From NCBI RefSeq assembly GCF_009856605.1, contig NZ_CP047242.1:1238001-1302000 (forward strand): 64,000 nt of DNA, given 5' to 3'. This stretch comes from Trichormus variabilis 0441. Lineage in GTDB: Bacteria > Cyanobacteriota > Cyanobacteriia > Cyanobacteriales > Nostocaceae. The position numbers were made by a program, and so were the translations under genes. Below are positions 8,142 through 18,385 of this stretch, one piece after another (within the stretch, counting starts at the first letter, position 1; each line of letters starts with the position of its first letter). The notes beneath the pieces were generated by a model that saw nothing but the letters and a program-made list of their open reading frames with translations, did not search any database and was not told the origin of the DNA.

Positions 8142-11100
8142 ATGGATGCTAATGCAACGAAATCCAAGCGCAAACGCTCTACTCATGGACGGGTGAGAGG
8201 AATTGTCCTATCGCCTCACGGATGGCAGAGGTTTCAAGCAGCAAAGCAAAAAGCAGAATCTCAGGAAACTTGGGGCAAAAGGTTCACTCAGGAAGATTTG
8301 AGCGATCGCACCAGACTATCACTCAATACCCTCGCCCGTATTTTTAAACGTGAACTCGGAGTTGATCGCCAGTCATTAGAGCTTCTTTTCCAGGCGTTTG
8401 GGATGGAATTAACCCAGACTGATTATGTAACCCCGATTACATCTGGAGCAGAATCAGCAAGTCATTGGACAAATCCTCAACAAGACTGGGATAACGCGGT
8501 CGATGCCTCGGTGTTTTATGGTCGTGAGGCGGAGTTAGCACAACTGTGGCAGTGGATAGTGACTGAACGCTGTCGCGTGGTTGGGCTACTAGGAATTGGA
8601 GGGATTGGCAAAAGTACGATCGCCGTAAAAGCAGCCCTGCAAATGCAGACAGAATTTGAAATTGTGGTCTGGCGATCGCTGGCTAATGCACCTTCACTAG
8701 ATGAACTCCTGACCAGCCTGCTGAAATTTTTCATGCCACTTCAGGGTGATGATCCCATCATCCCTGCCACTCTCGAAGAAAAGCTTTCTCTATTGATGCA
8801 GTATTTGCGCTCCCAGCAATGTCTGTTGATTTTAGATAACACTGAAACCATTCTGCACAGTGAACAAGCAGGTCAATGGCGCTCAGGTTATGAAGCTTAT
8901 GGACAACTTTTAAGAACTCTCGGTGAAACGCCCCACCAAAGTTGTTGCTTGCTAACCAGCCGTGAGAAACCACAGGAAATGGCATTAATGGAAAGCGCCC
9001 AGGGTAGAGTGCGATCGCTATCCTTAAGTGGACTCACACCCGATGATGGCCGCGCCATCTTTCGAGAAAAGGGAGAATTTACAGCTTCAGAAGCTCAGTG
9101 GCAAACGCTAATTAATCACTATGGAGGCAATCCCCTGGCGCTGAAGATGGTGGCAGCCGCTACCCAGGATGTATTCAACGGCAGCATTGCTGAGTTTTTA
9201 GCCTACATCAGTCAGGGAATTTTCATCTTTGAAGACATCCGTAATTTACTTGATCGTCAGTTTAATCGCCTATCGCCAGGGGAGCAGAAAATATTGTACT
9301 GGTTTGCCATTTACCGAGAACCAGTAGCGATCGCAGAGATTATTCACAATGTCGTCGGTTCAGCCGCCGGGCAAAGCGTTCCCCAACAGGTAAACTCACT
9401 ACTGAGGCGATCGCTCATCGAAAAAATAGATGGGTTATTTTTCTTACAGCCTGTTGTCATGGAATATGTCACAGAACGATTGATTCAACAGGTCTGCACA
9501 GAATTTGCAACTCGGCAGCTTGATGTATTGCAAAGCCATTCATTGATTCTGGTACAAGCAAAGGATTATATCCGAGAGATTCAACTGCGATTAATCATGC
9601 AGCCTGTGGTGGAATGGCTTTTATCTTGTTACAGAAATCTGTCAGAGGTTGAGGACAGAGCCAGGCAATTATTGGCACAGCAGCGACAGCCATCAAGACA
9701 TAGGGCAGGATATGCCGTAGGTAATTTGATCAATCTTCTAGTGCAGATGAAAGTGGATTTGCGTGGCTCTGACTTTTCTGAACTCGTAGTACAGCAAGCC
9801 GACCTGCGCCAGGTCAACTTAGCAGGAGTCAATTTTCAAAATGCAGATTTAACCAAGTCCATTTTTTCAGAAAGCTTAAATAGTGCCATGTCCATCGACA
9901 TCAGCCCAGACGGTGAGACTGTTGCCGTTGGCGATTCAACTGGACTGATCTATCTCTGGCAGATCACTACAACTAAACTATTAGCTACCTTTGAAGGTCA
10001 TACAAGCTGGGTATGGAGCGTTGCCTTTAGTCCCGATGGTCACAAGTTAGCCAGTAGCGGTAGTGATACTTCGATACGGTTGTGGGATGTCCAAAGCGGA
10101 CAGTGCTTACGGGTTTTAACAGAGCATACAGGCTGTGTTTGGTCAGTGAACTTTAGTCCCGATGGTCAACGGTTGGCTAGTGGCAGTGACGATCAAACGG
10201 TGAGAGTTTGGAATTTACAAGGAGATTGTCTTCAGGTTTTAAAGGGACATACAAAAAACGTTTACTCAGTTCACTTCTCGCCTGATCATCAAACCTTAGC
10301 AAGTGGCAGCAAAGACGAGTCTATTCGCATTTGGAACGTAATCGATGGGAACTGTCTCAATGTGTTGCAGGGACATACTGAAGGCGTTCATTGTGTACGT
10401 TACAGTCCTGATGGTCAACTGCTAGCCAGTGGTAGTTTTGGTGGGTCGATTCGACTCTGGAGTGGGCAACTTCACACCAACGCCTATCAATCAAAAGTGC
10501 TGCATGGACACACCAATTGGGTTTGGAGCATGGCATTTAGCCCAGATGGTGGCATTTTGGCGAGTGGAAGTGACGATGGTACTCTCCGCCTTTGGAACGT
10601 CCAAGATGGACAGTGCATCAACGTTCTAAGCGGTCACACCGACGATGTTCTGGCTATTGCCATTAGAGGGCAGCTAATGGTGAGTGCAAGTCAAGATCAA
10701 ACGGTGCGGCTGTGGAATCTGCACGGGCAAAGCCTGAAAACATTGCGCGGGTGTACCAGTGGAATTCGCTCTCTCAGCCTCAGTCCAAATGGTAAAACCC
10801 TTGCTAGTAGAGGGCAGGATGAAACAATTCACCTATGGCATTTGCAGTTCGATGGCGATTTATCATCACCCCTTCGCCCTGACAAAACCTGGCAAAGAGT
10901 GACTGATACAACTGCTGGTTTAACTAGTTGGACTTCATATTTAAGCTTTAGCCCTGATAGCCAAACAGTTGCAACTAATGGGCAGGATGGCTCGATTTTG
11001 ATATGGAATCTGCAAACGGAATCTCTCAGTCAATGGTCAGGTCATGATGCGCCCGTGTGGACAGTAATGTTCAATCCTAGCGGGAAAACCTTGGCAAGCG

Positions 11101-11765
11101 GTAGCCACGATCAAACTGTGCGGCTATGGGATGTACAAACTCATCAATGTCTACAAGTGCTGCGCGGTCATCAGGATGGTGTGCGAGCGATCGCCTTTGG
11201 TACTGATGGTCAACGCCTGGCAAGTGGCAGTTCTGACCAAACCATTCGCCTGTGGGAGGTGCAAACAGGAGCGTGTCTGGGAGTGTTGCAGGGTCACTCT
11301 GGGGGAGTGTTCACCTTGGCATTTACTGCCCACGATCAGCAGTTAATTAGTGGGAGTTTTGACCAAACTATTCGCTTATGGGATCTCCAGACAAGAGAGA
11401 GCATACAAATACTGCGGGGACATACAGGTGGAATCTGGACTATTGCCATCAGCCCCGACGGTAAAACCTTGGCAAGTGGCAGTGGTGATCAAACCGTTCG
11501 CCTGTGGAATTTGCAAACAGGACATTGTCTACAAGTGTTGCATGAGCATAGGAGTTGGGTAACTTCGGTGAGCTTTAGTTCCAATGGTCAATTTTTACTG
11601 AGTGGCAGCGACGATCGCACAATTAAGGTGTGGGACATAGGGACAGGACGCTGTATAAAAACATTGATAGTGGATCGGCTGTATGAGGGCATGAATATTC
11701 AAAGGGCAAAGGGATTAACGAACGCTCAAAAAGCAACATTGAAAGCTTTAGGAGCCTTGGTGTAG
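8142..11765 (+). CDS. NB-ARC/WD40-repeat STAND protein with N-terminal HTH-like region
   Basis: 1207 residues. Residues about 45-95 ([19 protein letters not shown]) look like a Cro-type helix-turn-helix. An NB-ARC ATPase follows, with Walker [10 protein letters not shown] near 165 and Walker B LLILDNTE near 230. A helical winged region and a short pentapeptide-like linker ([19 protein letters not shown]) come next. The C-terminal 620 residues contain about 14 WD40 repeats (GH...SPDG...LASGS-D-T-RLW), enough for two seven-bladed propellers. The tail ([21 protein letters not shown]) is seen in many cyanobacterial proteins of this class. STAND proteins oligomerise on ligand sensing; the ligand and output are unknown. 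Several antisense and out-of-frame ORFs here are by-products of the repeats. Confidence 0.93.
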   Translation: MDANATKSKRKRSTHGRVRGIVLSPHGWQRFQAAKQKAESQETWGKRFTQEDLSDRTRLSLNTLARIFKRELGVDRQSLELLFQAFGMELTQTDYVTPITSGAESASHWTNPQQDWDNAVDASVFYGREAELAQLWQWIVTERCRVVGLLGIGGIGKSTIAVKAALQMQTEFEIVVWRSLANAPSLDELLTSLLKFFMPLQGDDPIIPATLEEKLSLLMQYLRSQQCLLILDNTETILHSEQAGQWRSGYEAYGQLLRTLGETPHQSCCLLTSREKPQEMALMESAQGRVRSLSLSGLTPDDGRAIFREKGEFTASEAQWQTLINHYGGNPLALKMVAAATQDVFNGSIAEFLAYISQGIFIFEDIRNLLDRQFNRLSPGEQKILYWFAIYREPVAIAEIIHNVVGSAAGQSVPQQVNSLLRRSLIEKIDGLFFLQPVVMEYVTERLIQQVCTEFATRQLDVLQSHSLILVQAKDYIREIQLRLIMQPVVEWLLSCYRNLSEVEDRARQLLAQQRQPSRHRAGYAVGNLINLLVQMKVDLRGSDFSELVVQQADLRQVNLAGVNFQNADLTKSIFSESLNSAMSIDISPDGETVAVGDSTGLIYLWQITTTKLLATFEGHTSWVWSVAFSPDGHKLASSGSDTSIRLWDVQSGQCLRVLTEHTGCVWSVNFSPDGQRLASGSDDQTVRVWNLQGDCLQVLKGHTKNVYSVHFSPDHQTLASGSKDESIRIWNVIDGNCLNVLQGHTEGVHCVRYSPDGQLLASGSFGGSIRLWSGQLHTNAYQSKVLHGHTNWVWSMAFSPDGGILASGSDDGTLRLWNVQDGQCINVLSGHTDDVLAIAIRGQLMVSASQDQTVRLWNLHGQSLKTLRGCTSGIRSLSLSPNGKTLASRGQDETIHLWHLQFDGDLSSPLRPDKTWQRVTDTTAGLTSWTSYLSFSPDSQTVATNGQDGSILIWNLQTESLSQWSGHDAPVWTVMFNPSGKTLASGSHDQTVRLWDVQTHQCLQVLRGHQDGVRAIAFGTDGQRLASGSSDQTIRLWEVQTGACLGVLQGHSGGVFTLAFTAHDQQLISGSFDQTIRLWDLQTRESIQILRGHTGGIWTIAISPDGKTLASGSGDQTVRLWNLQTGHCLQVLHEHRSWVTSVSFSSNGQFLLSGSDDRTIKVWDIGTGRCIKTLIVDRLYEGMNIQRAKGLTNAQKATLKALGALV

Positions 11766-11782
11766 TCTATGCCAAAATAAGT

Positions 11783-11870
11783 GCGTTAGCGTAAAGCCTA
11801 CGGCATAGCTTCGCTTACCGCGTAGCGTTCCGAAGGAATAGAGATAGCTTACCGAAGGTATCACCTTAAC
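11783..11870. repeat. Dispersed Nostoc-type palindromic repeat cluster
   Basis: Short GC-rich inverted words (GCGTAAAGCCTACGGCATAGC, split here as GCGTAAAGCC and TACGGCATAGC; then CTTCGCTTACCGCGTAGCG and TTCCGAAGGAA) are packed between the STAND gene and the isochorismatase gene. Similar words recur at 56640-56680. They look like the dispersed short repeats common in Nostoc intergenic DNA. The rest of the 299-base gap holds no gene. Confidence 0.6.
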
Positions 11871-12064
11871 TGGGTGATTAACTGGTGGATCTTGAGTGGT
11901 GTAATTTGGTCAGATTTTGCAAACTGAGTTCGTGTTGCAACAGCTTATGCCATAAGCCATTGAAAGATAAAGCACATTTAATTTTTACAACTCAATGGTT
12001 TCTGATTCTGGAGAACATTCTGCAATTCCTCATTCCCAGTAACTCAAATTAGGAGAAATACCTT

Positions 12065-12700
12065 ATGTCTACATTCAAGTACAACCGTCTAGACAAAAAT
12101 AATGCTGCGGTTTTGCTAGTCGATCACCAAACTGGACTGTTCTCACTTGTGCGTGATATTGGTGCAGCCGACTTCAAAAATAATGTGCTAGCCCTAGCAA
12201 GTGCAGCCAAGTTTTTTAACCTACCTACAGTTTTGACAACTAGCTTTGAGCAAGGCCCCAATGGAGTCATCATACCTGAACTGAAGGAAAAGTTTCCAGA
12301 TGCTCCCTTTATTCCGCGCCCTGGACAGATCAATGCTTGGGACAACGAGGACTTTGTTAAAGCCGTAGAAGCAACAGGTAAGAAGCAATTGATCATTGCC
12401 GGAATTGTCACCGATGTGTGTGTTACTTTTTGTGCGCTTTCGGCATTAGAGGCAGGTTATGAGGTGTTTGTTGTCACCGATGCCTCTGGAACCTTTGATG
12501 AAGCCTGTCGCTATGCAGCATGGGATCGAATGTCTCGTGCTGGAGTTCAGTTGGTCAATTGGTTTAGCGTTGTGTGTGAATTGCACCGTGACTGGCGTAA
12601 CGATATTGAAGGACTAGGTAGTCTCTTAGCTGGGTTTATTCCTGACTACAAAAACCTGATGACCAGCTATGCAGCAAACTCAAGTGCTGGATCTCCCTAG
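12065..12700 (+). CDS. Isochorismatase-family cysteine hydrolase (YcaC-like)
   Basis: 211 residues. The cysteine-hydrolase triad is visible: Asp20 (LLVDHQTGLF), a Lys at 106-107 (GKKQLIIAG) and Cys119 (GIVTDVCVTFCAL). Similarity in layout is closest to YcaC-type hydrolases, whose substrate is unresolved. GGAGAA lies a few bases before the ATG. The ABM-domain gene starts 62 bases downstream on the same strand, so the two are probably co-transcribed. Confidence 0.9.
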   Translation: MSTFKYNRLDKNNAAVLLVDHQTGLFSLVRDIGAADFKNNVLALASAAKFFNLPTVLTTSFEQGPNGVIIPELKEKFPDAPFIPRPGQINAWDNEDFVKAVEATGKKQLIIAGIVTDVCVTFCALSALEAGYEVFVVTDASGTFDEACRYAAWDRMSRAGVQLVNWFSVVCELHRDWRNDIEGLGSLLAGFIPDYKNLMTSYAANSSAGSP

Positions 12701-12762
12701 TGGTGAGCCACATAAACTTTGCGTGGTGGTGATCTGAGAGGCAAAATATCAAAATACTCAGA

Positions 12763-13356
12763 ATGTTAAATCCTATGTTCGATGAACCATTAGCAAGCAA
12801 TACCAGTGAAGAAAGCTATCCAGTCACAGCAGTGATCTCTCATGTAGTGAAATCGGGGCGCGAGCAAGGTTACGAAGCATGGTTTCACGGTATCGCCGCA
12901 GATGCACGAAAATTCAAGGGACATCTGGGTGTCAGCACTATTCGACCCCAGGATCACACCCATCTTGAATATGTGGTCATTCTCAGGTTCGATTGCTACG
13001 ACAATCTCAAAACCTGGCTAGAATCTGATATTCGGCGAGAGTGGATTGAGCGATTGCAGCCCTTGATTGAAAAGCCTGAAACAGTTCAAACACTAACCGG
13101 ATTGGAAACCTGGTTTACTCTTTCAGACAGGCCGATGAAGTCTCCACCACCCCGCTACAAAATGATGTTAGTAACGTGGTTGGCAGTGTTCTTAACTCTC
13201 CCTATGCTCAATCGTTTGCTAGCACCGTTGTTGTCTGGCTTGCCTGTATTGCTCAATCAATTGATTAGTACAGGAATCGGTGTCGCCCTACTCACCTACG
13301 TGATCATGCCGCGCCTAACACAATTATTTCGCAAATGGCTGTATCCTACTCCATAA
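12763..13356 (+). CDS. Antibiotic biosynthesis monooxygenase (ABM) domain protein with C-terminal membrane helices
   Basis: 197 residues. Residues 20-125 form an ABM-like ferredoxin-fold domain (VTAVISHVVKSGREQGYEAWFHG, in two parts, then HLEYVVILRFD). The C-terminal 70 residues contain two hydrophobic helices (MMLVTWLAVFLTLPMLNRLL and LISTGIGVALLTYVIM). This ABM plus two-helix form is a known bacterial family of unknown function. It sits 62 bases after the isochorismatase-like gene. Confidence 0.85.
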   Translation: MLNPMFDEPLASNTSEESYPVTAVISHVVKSGREQGYEAWFHGIAADARKFKGHLGVSTIRPQDHTHLEYVVILRFDCYDNLKTWLESDIRREWIERLQPLIEKPETVQTLTGLETWFTLSDRPMKSPPPRYKMMLVTWLAVFLTLPMLNRLLAPLLSGLPVLLNQLISTGIGVALLTYVIMPRLTQLFRKWLYPTP

Positions 13357-13414
13357 AACTAGATCCTTCGAGAAGTTTACATCTTCAAAATCGATGTAAA
13401 CTCAACCAGACTAC

Positions 13415-13843
13415 CTAATCACCAGGTTGATTGAATACATCTAAAATATGGCGGCAAACTTGTTTAAGCTGATTACCAACTTGAGGCGAAGGTACAGACT
13501 CACCAACAAAAGACCAGTTTTCCACGGTAGACAGTCGCCATACTTCACCCCGATGGTCAAATCCGGCTGCCTCCAAACCGATCGCCCGGCGTAATTTTGT
13601 GATCGGGTCTTGGTAAAATCGGATCTGGATTAAAACACTACGACTACGCCAAGATTTGCTAACCCCAGGAAAATGAAAACCAATATCAATAGAATCTGGA
13701 TCAACTAACTCTCTAGTTTCCGGATCATTCTTCCAAGGTTTTAAATCTGATTTGGCATCAGGAAACTCAAACTTAAATAAATTGACTACTGTGGCAATCT
13801 TGCTGGCGAGTTCAAGGTTGATTGCTTGTTCAGCTGCGTTCAC
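13415..13843 (-). CDS. Conserved hypothetical protein
   Basis: 142 residues, soluble, no signal peptide, no domain I can name. Mid-section FKFEFPDAKSDLKPW and ESVPSPQVGNQLKQVCRHIL look globular. A GGAGTG stretch (seen as CACTCC on the plus strand) lies just upstream of the ATG. It is convergent with the ABM gene, whose stop is 58 bases away. Confidence 0.7.
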   Translation of the reverse strand: MNAAEQAINLELASKIATVVNLFKFEFPDAKSDLKPWKNDPETRELVDPDSIDIGFHFPGVSKSWRSRSVLIQIRFYQDPITKLRRAIGLEAAGFDHRGEVWRLSTVENWSFVGESVPSPQVGNQLKQVCRHILDVFNQPGD

Positions 13844-14211
13844 TAAAAAACACTCCTTTATTTTGTCAGTCTAGGGGGAATGTGACAACAAAAAATCGCC
13901 AGAAGGCTTATCATATTGGTGTTTTAGCTTATCAATACCTTGGAGATTTCGCAACTCCATATCATGCTTTCCTCATAATGAGGGTGAGGTAAATTGAGTA
14001 ATGAGTATTTGATTTACAGTTCGGACAGTATACTAAATTATCTTGGGTAATTATACTCAAAAAAAGCTGTTACTGCATCCTTTGGAGAAAATACCAAGTG
14101 AGCAAATTAAAAATTTTCGACAAAATCATTTATTACTAAGAACGATAACCTACCTTTGCGATCTAAAATTACACTGTGAATCGGCAAAAGGAAACCAACC
14201 AATTTCAGTGT
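13844..14211. other. Intergenic region upstream of psbQ
   Basis: About 370 bases between divergent genes. A 76-residue frame from 14043 runs through this stretch and into psbQ in another frame; it has no family features and I do not accept it. No hairpin or RNA gene seen. Confidence 0.4.
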
Positions 14212-14679
14212 ATGGCGCGTCAACGCTCAATTATTTCATTACTTCTGGTATTATTAGCAACTTTCCTGATTAGTTGTGGTAGTCCCACCACCGCAGTTGT
14301 ACCCCCAACCTACACAGCTGCACAACTTGAGAAAATTCAAGGATACGCGCCTGATATTCAGGCCGTACGCGATCGCGCGGACGAACTAAAAAACCTCATC
14401 CAGAAAAAAGAATGGATCAAAGTAGGTAATTTTATTCACGGCCCCATTACGGAAGCCAGATTAAACATGACCTACATCACACCTAACCTGCTACCCAAAG
14501 ACCAACCCACAGCAAGGCAAATCACCAAAGATTTGCTCAACCACCTAGTCAAAATCGATCAGGCCGCTAGTGTTGGTAATTCTCCCCTGGCTCTAAATAA
14601 CTATCAAGCTGCTGTTGCAGATATTGATAAGTTTGTTCAACTCCTACCTGACACCAGTAGTCAGTCAGAAGAAGGTTAA
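14212..14679 (+). CDS. psbQ: Photosystem II protein PsbQ (CyanoQ), lipoprotein
   Basis: About 155 residues from the ATG at 14212 (MARQRSIISLLLVLL); a GTG at 14176 would add 12 residues. The signal peptide ends in a lipobox, LISC, so the mature protein is anchored by a lipid on the lumenal side of the thylakoid. The mature part is a four-helix-type PsbQ domain (AQLEKIQGYAPDIQAVRDR, then WIKVGNFIHGPITEARLNM). CyanoQ is an extrinsic subunit that stabilises photosystem II. The assignment rests on length, lipobox and these family-like segments. Confidence 0.85.
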   Translation: MARQRSIISLLLVLLATFLISCGSPTTAVVPPTYTAAQLEKIQGYAPDIQAVRDRADELKNLIQKKEWIKVGNFIHGPITEARLNMTYITPNLLPKDQPTARQITKDLLNHLVKIDQAASVGNSPLALNNYQAAVADIDKFVQLLPDTSSQSEEG

Positions 14680-14815
14680 GACAAGGGAAAATAAGAGATG
14701 AGGGAAGGGAAGAAGTTGGAGAATAGGGTGCAAGGGGGAGAGTTTTCTGCTTTTCCTTGGCTTATTTCCTTATCCTTCCTCTTCTCCTCCCAATCTCCCA
14801 TTCTGTAAAAAACTC

Positions 14816-15898
14816 ATGGATGTAGCGATTATTGGCTGTGGCGTAGTTGGTGCGGCGATCGCCTATGAACTCAGTCAAATCCCAGGAATCAAAATCACAG
14901 TTTTTGATAAACAACGACCCGCCCAAGCTTCTACAGGCGCAGCCCTTGGTGTTTTAGTAGGCATCATCAGCCAAAAAATCAAGGGTAAGGCTTGGCAGAT
15001 GCGACAAACTAGCATCCAACGTTATGAAACCTTAATTCCTGAACTGGAAGCTATCACAGGGCGGAAAATCCCTTTTAACCGTCAAGGAATTCTCAGTCTG
15101 TGCTTAGAAGCAGAAAAGTTAGAAAGCTGGGAAAATTTAGCAGCCATTCGCCACAACCAAGGCTGGAAATTAGAAATTTGGGACACGAACAAACTCAAAC
15201 ATATCTGTCCCCAAGTTGATCATCCGCAAATTATCGGCGCTGTCTACTCTCCACAAGACCGCCAACTAGACCCCACAGCTTTGACTTTAGCTTTAGTTGA
15301 GGCTGCCCAACATAAGGGAGTAACTTTTAAATTTGGTGTGACTGTGTTAGGTTTCCCCAATACAGAAGCGATTCAATGCACATCAATTGAGACAACAGAA
15401 GGTAAAATCACCGCAGATTGGATAATTATTGCGGCCGGGTTGGGTTCCACAGCCATCACAACACAACTCAATCAAAAAGTAGATATTCGTCCCGTGTTGG
15501 GACAAGCTTTGCAAGTACGCTTAGACCATCCATTAGGGAATCCCGACTTTCAACCAGCAATTACAGGTAATGATGTGCATATAGTCCCTGTAGGTGGTGG
15601 AGACTATTGGATAGGTGCAACGGTGGAATTTCCCACAGATAGCCATGAAATCCCACCCAATCAAGAATTACTGGAATCAGTCAGACAACAGGCGATCGCT
15701 TTCTGTCCAGAATTAGCCACAGCCGAAATCATTCGCACTTGGTCAGGATTGCGCCCGCGCCCCGAAGGTCGCCCCGCACCAGTTATTGATGAGTTACCAG
15801 GGTTTAGTAATGTTCTGTTGGCTACTGGACACTATCGCAACGGTGTTTTACTCGCACCCGCCACGGCAAAGGCAATTCGTGAGAAGATTTTCAAATAG
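14816..15898 (+). CDS. FAD-dependent amino-acid oxidase family protein, ThiO (glycine oxidase)-like
   Basis: 360 residues. The N-terminus has the dinucleotide-binding motif GCGVVGAAIAYELS (residues 7-20) followed by the acidic VFD end of the second strand; the C-terminus has GLRPRPEGRPAPVID and the FAD-contact GHYRNGVLLAPATA. This is the DAO/ThiO family. In many cyanobacteria ThiO is fused to ThiG; there is no ThiG part here, and thiS and thiE are 11 kb away, so a role in thiazole synthesis is possible but not shown. Other amino acids could be the substrate. Confidence 0.85.
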   Translation: MDVAIIGCGVVGAAIAYELSQIPGIKITVFDKQRPAQASTGAALGVLVGIISQKIKGKAWQMRQTSIQRYETLIPELEAITGRKIPFNRQGILSLCLEAEKLESWENLAAIRHNQGWKLEIWDTNKLKHICPQVDHPQIIGAVYSPQDRQLDPTALTLALVEAAQHKGVTFKFGVTVLGFPNTEAIQCTSIETTEGKITADWIIIAAGLGSTAITTQLNQKVDIRPVLGQALQVRLDHPLGNPDFQPAITGNDVHIVPVGGGDYWIGATVEFPTDSHEIPPNQELLESVRQQAIAFCPELATAEIIRTWSGLRPRPEGRPAPVIDELPGFSNVLLATGHYRNGVLLAPATAKAIREKIFK

Positions 15899-16020
15899 GG
15901 ACTGGGGATTAGGGATTAGGGATTAGGGATTAGAGATTAGGGATTGATAGACAATTCTCCTCCATTACCCAGTACCCAGTCCCCAGTCCCCAGTCCCCAT
16001 TCCCAGTATTTTAAAAAACT
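15899..16020. repeat. Tandem heptamer arrays (STRR type)
   Basis: Runs of GGGATTA/GGGATTAG and then of CCCAGTC/CCCCAGT fill most of the gap between the oxidoreductase and the next hydrolase. They match the short tandemly repeated repetitive sequences described from heterocystous cyanobacteria. Confidence 0.75.
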
Positions 16021-16034
16021 TTTAGGAAAATCGC

Positions 16035-16883
16035 GTGTCAATAACAGAACATAAAATAACAGTAAATACTTTAGAGTGGTTTTATCGGGAATCTGAACCA
16101 GTTGGTAGAAGTGACTTATTACCCGTGTTGTTACTGCATGGCATACCATCACAAAGTTACAGTTGGCGTAATATTATACCAGCTTTAGCAGCTCAAGGAA
16201 CGCGAGCGATCGCCCCAGATTGGATTGGTTCTGGCTTTTCTGCCAAGCCGGAGAAACACGAATTTGCCTACACTACTGAAGCCTACATCACGGCCTTAGC
16301 AGGATTTATTCAAGCTTTGGAAATTGAGCGTTTTTCTCTGGTTGTGCAGGGATTCTTAGGGTCTGTTGGTCTACAATACGCCTTAAAACATCCCGAACAA
16401 ATCGCCAACATAGCTATACTAAATGCACCAATTTCTACTGACGCTAAACTACCTTGGAAAATTAAACAAATGGGTCTACCTTTTATCGGTGACATGATGA
16501 CTCAAGACCCATTATTAATTGACCGGACTCTCGAAGGTGGTAGCCGTTATCGCATCGAAGACAAAGATTTAGATGTTTATCGTAAACCTTTTTTGAAAAC
16601 TTCGGCTGTGGGACGGGCGCTTTTAAATACAATTCGCAACTTGCAACTCCCCGCAGCCATGACAGAAATCGAATCTGGTTTTAAACAATGGCAACAACCA
16701 ATTCTGGTTCAATGGGGTATGATTGACCCCTGGTTGCCTGTAGAAGTAGCACAAAAGTTTGTTGAGACTGCACCCAATGCTGAATTAATCAAACTCAATA
16801 ACGTCGGTCACTACCCACAAGAACACTACGATAAAACAATCCTAGAAGACCTTCTGCCTTTTGTGCGCCGTGCTGAATCTTGA
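16035..16883 (+). CDS. Alpha/beta hydrolase-fold protein lacking the nucleophile serine
   Basis: 282 residues from a GTG start. The fold is clear: HGIPSQSYSWRNIIPAL (oxyanion region, near 35), DWIGSGFSAKP near 62, and C-terminal VGHYPQEHY with the usual His. The nucleophile elbow reads LVVQGFLGSVGLQYAL, so the serine expected in G-x-S-x-G is Phe at about 107. The protein may be a non-hydrolytic member or use another residue. It sits four bases from the convergent lipase-like gene. Confidence 0.85.
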   Translation: MSITEHKITVNTLEWFYRESEPVGRSDLLPVLLLHGIPSQSYSWRNIIPALAAQGTRAIAPDWIGSGFSAKPEKHEFAYTTEAYITALAGFIQALEIERFSLVVQGFLGSVGLQYALKHPEQIANIAILNAPISTDAKLPWKIKQMGLPFIGDMMTQDPLLIDRTLEGGSRYRIEDKDLDVYRKPFLKTSAVGRALLNTIRNLQLPAAMTEIESGFKQWQQPILVQWGMIDPWLPVEVAQKFVETAPNAELIKLNNVGHYPQEHYDKTILEDLLPFVRRAES

Positions 16884-16887
16884 TTTC

Positions 16888-17544
16888 TCAATTGTGAATT
16901 GATGAGTTAGGAATATATTCAAATCGGCGATCGCAATTAATCGGTTCTGCTAAAGCTGCGGCTACGGCCTCTATACTCCTCACATCTCTCAGCATCCATG
17001 AATGCAATGCTACGGGAATACTCAGTTCTTTACCAACTGGCATTTTTGAACTGTGGGTAGGTACAATCATCAAATCATAAGGTGTCCAAATAGAAGTGAA
17101 ATTTAACTCCTCTAACATTTGGACATCATGATTCAAATCTTGAAGGAAAAGGCTATTAGGACGCATCTGCACACAGCCAGGACGCTGAGAAGCATAGGCA
17201 ATCACAGTACCATAATGAGGAGAAGAAATCGTCACAAAGCGTTGCACATGACTAATACCCCCCAATCTCTGCACATAATAACGGCTGACAATTCCCCCCA
17301 TACTAAAGCCAACTAAATCGAATGGTTGTTCGGGAGTAATGTTTGCAGCAACATAATCAGCTACCTGCTGTGCTAATACATTAAGCGGGGCTTCGCCGTT
17401 GTTAGGTACTAAATTCAGTGTGTATACAGTCCAACCCATTTGTCTTAAATAAGCTGCCATTTGATCAAATACAGCTTCTGTATCGGTAATGCCATGCACT
17501 AGCAATATGGGGTTGCGTTGCAGATTTCGAGTTTCCATTGACAA
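16888..17544 (-). CDS. Lipase-like alpha/beta hydrolase
   Basis: 218 residues. LLVHGITDTEAVFDQM near residue 14 and the elbow GFSMGG with Ser81 match triacylglycerol lipase/esterase proteins (class 2 lipase-like). A His near 186 (ALHSWML) is a candidate for the triad. No signal peptide is evident. Convergent with the preceding hydrolase, with stops only five bases apart. Substrate unknown. Confidence 0.87.
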   Translation of the reverse strand: MSMETRNLQRNPILLVHGITDTEAVFDQMAAYLRQMGWTVYTLNLVPNNGEAPLNVLAQQVADYVAANITPEQPFDLVGFSMGGIVSRYYVQRLGGISHVQRFVTISSPHYGTVIAYASQRPGCVQMRPNSLFLQDLNHDVQMLEELNFTSIWTPYDLMIVPTHSSKMPVGKELSIPVALHSWMLRDVRSIEAVAAALAEPINCDRRFEYIPNSSIHN

Positions 17545-17932
17545 AATTGCTTGTATTTCAGTCTGTAGAAAATTTAACTGAGTCTGAATACTGTCTGCCC
17601 AAAGATTATGACAGTCCTCCCACTGGTTTAGAACAAAACCATTATTTATATCGATGTATAGCTATAGAAGAAAGTAATATTAATTTTTATTAAGCAAGCT
17701 TTCAGAATCTTGCTCTAAGTTGGGGTAAAATTTAATAATTATTCTTGGTATCTACAGCTTGTAAGTATTTGCCAATAAGACCTGAAAACACTTAGCCCGT
17801 ATTATTAAGGTTGATGAAGCCCAGACCTACTAGGTTTGTTACTAAGTAGCTGATAGTCAAAAACATAGTATTCCGACGTAATTTTTAACATTACGGTCAA
17901 TTGAAAAATATAAAACTTCAGGAGCCATTCTA
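17545..17932. promoter_or_regulatory. Intergenic promoter region
   Basis: About 390 AT-rich bases between divergent genes. No ORF. A CAGGAG ribosome-binding site lies about 8 bases before the ATG at 17933. Confidence 0.4.
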
Positions 17933-18385
17933 ATGTTCGGTTTTATCAAAAAAATCATCGCTGGGATTTTGAGTTTCCTTACCGGATTGATCGGAGGTAA
18001 GAAAGGTGGTAGCTACTACCTAGAACTCAAAGAAGATACCACTGATGAAAAAGCAACGATACCAGCCCCAAAAGCCGCACCAGCAGAATCTAATGGTACA
18101 AAAGCTGCTGTGAAAGCAGAAGCACCACCAGCTACAGAGAAAAGCCTTGCACCTACACCTGCCAAAGTAGCTAAGGTGGAGGCATCCAAAAATGGCAAGA
18201 ATGGTAAAACTGCCCCTGCTGAACCAGAAAAAGCGCCAGTTGCTAAAACCACTAAACCATCTGAAACTACATTTGCCCCTAAATACTTAGCGCCTTCAGG
18301 TTCCGGTGCTAATGGCCGTCGTCGCCCTGGTGCGAATATGAGTTCCTACTTAGATATGGCAAGCCAAGTAAAAACTCCTGGCTAA
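17933..18385 (+). CDS. Hypothetical protein with amphipathic N-terminus and Ala/Lys/Pro-rich linker
   Basis: 150 residues. The first 20 (MFGFIKKIIAGILSFLTGL) form an amphipathic or membrane-associating helix; residues 45-110 are low-complexity, rich in A, P, K and E; the last 35 (FAPKYLAPSGSGANGRRRPG, then SSYLDMASQV) look more ordered. A strong ribosome-binding site precedes it. It overlaps the stop of the convergent TPR gene by four bases. No function recognised. Confidence 0.75.
   Translation: MFGFIKKIIAGILSFLTGLIGGKKGGSYYLELKEDTTDEKATIPAPKAAPAESNGTKAAVKAEAPPATEKSLAPTPAKVAKVEASKNGKNGKTAPAEPEKAPVAKTTKPSETTFAPKYLAPSGSGANGRRRPGANMSSYLDMASQVKTPG

Noticed and set aside
11131..11562. Extra ORFs in other frames inside the WD40 gene
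   Set aside because: They arise from the repetitive WD40 codons and show no independent features.
14043..14273. 76-residue plus-strand frame before psbQ
   Set aside because: No family features, no ribosome-binding site, and its end overlaps the psbQ signal peptide in another frame.
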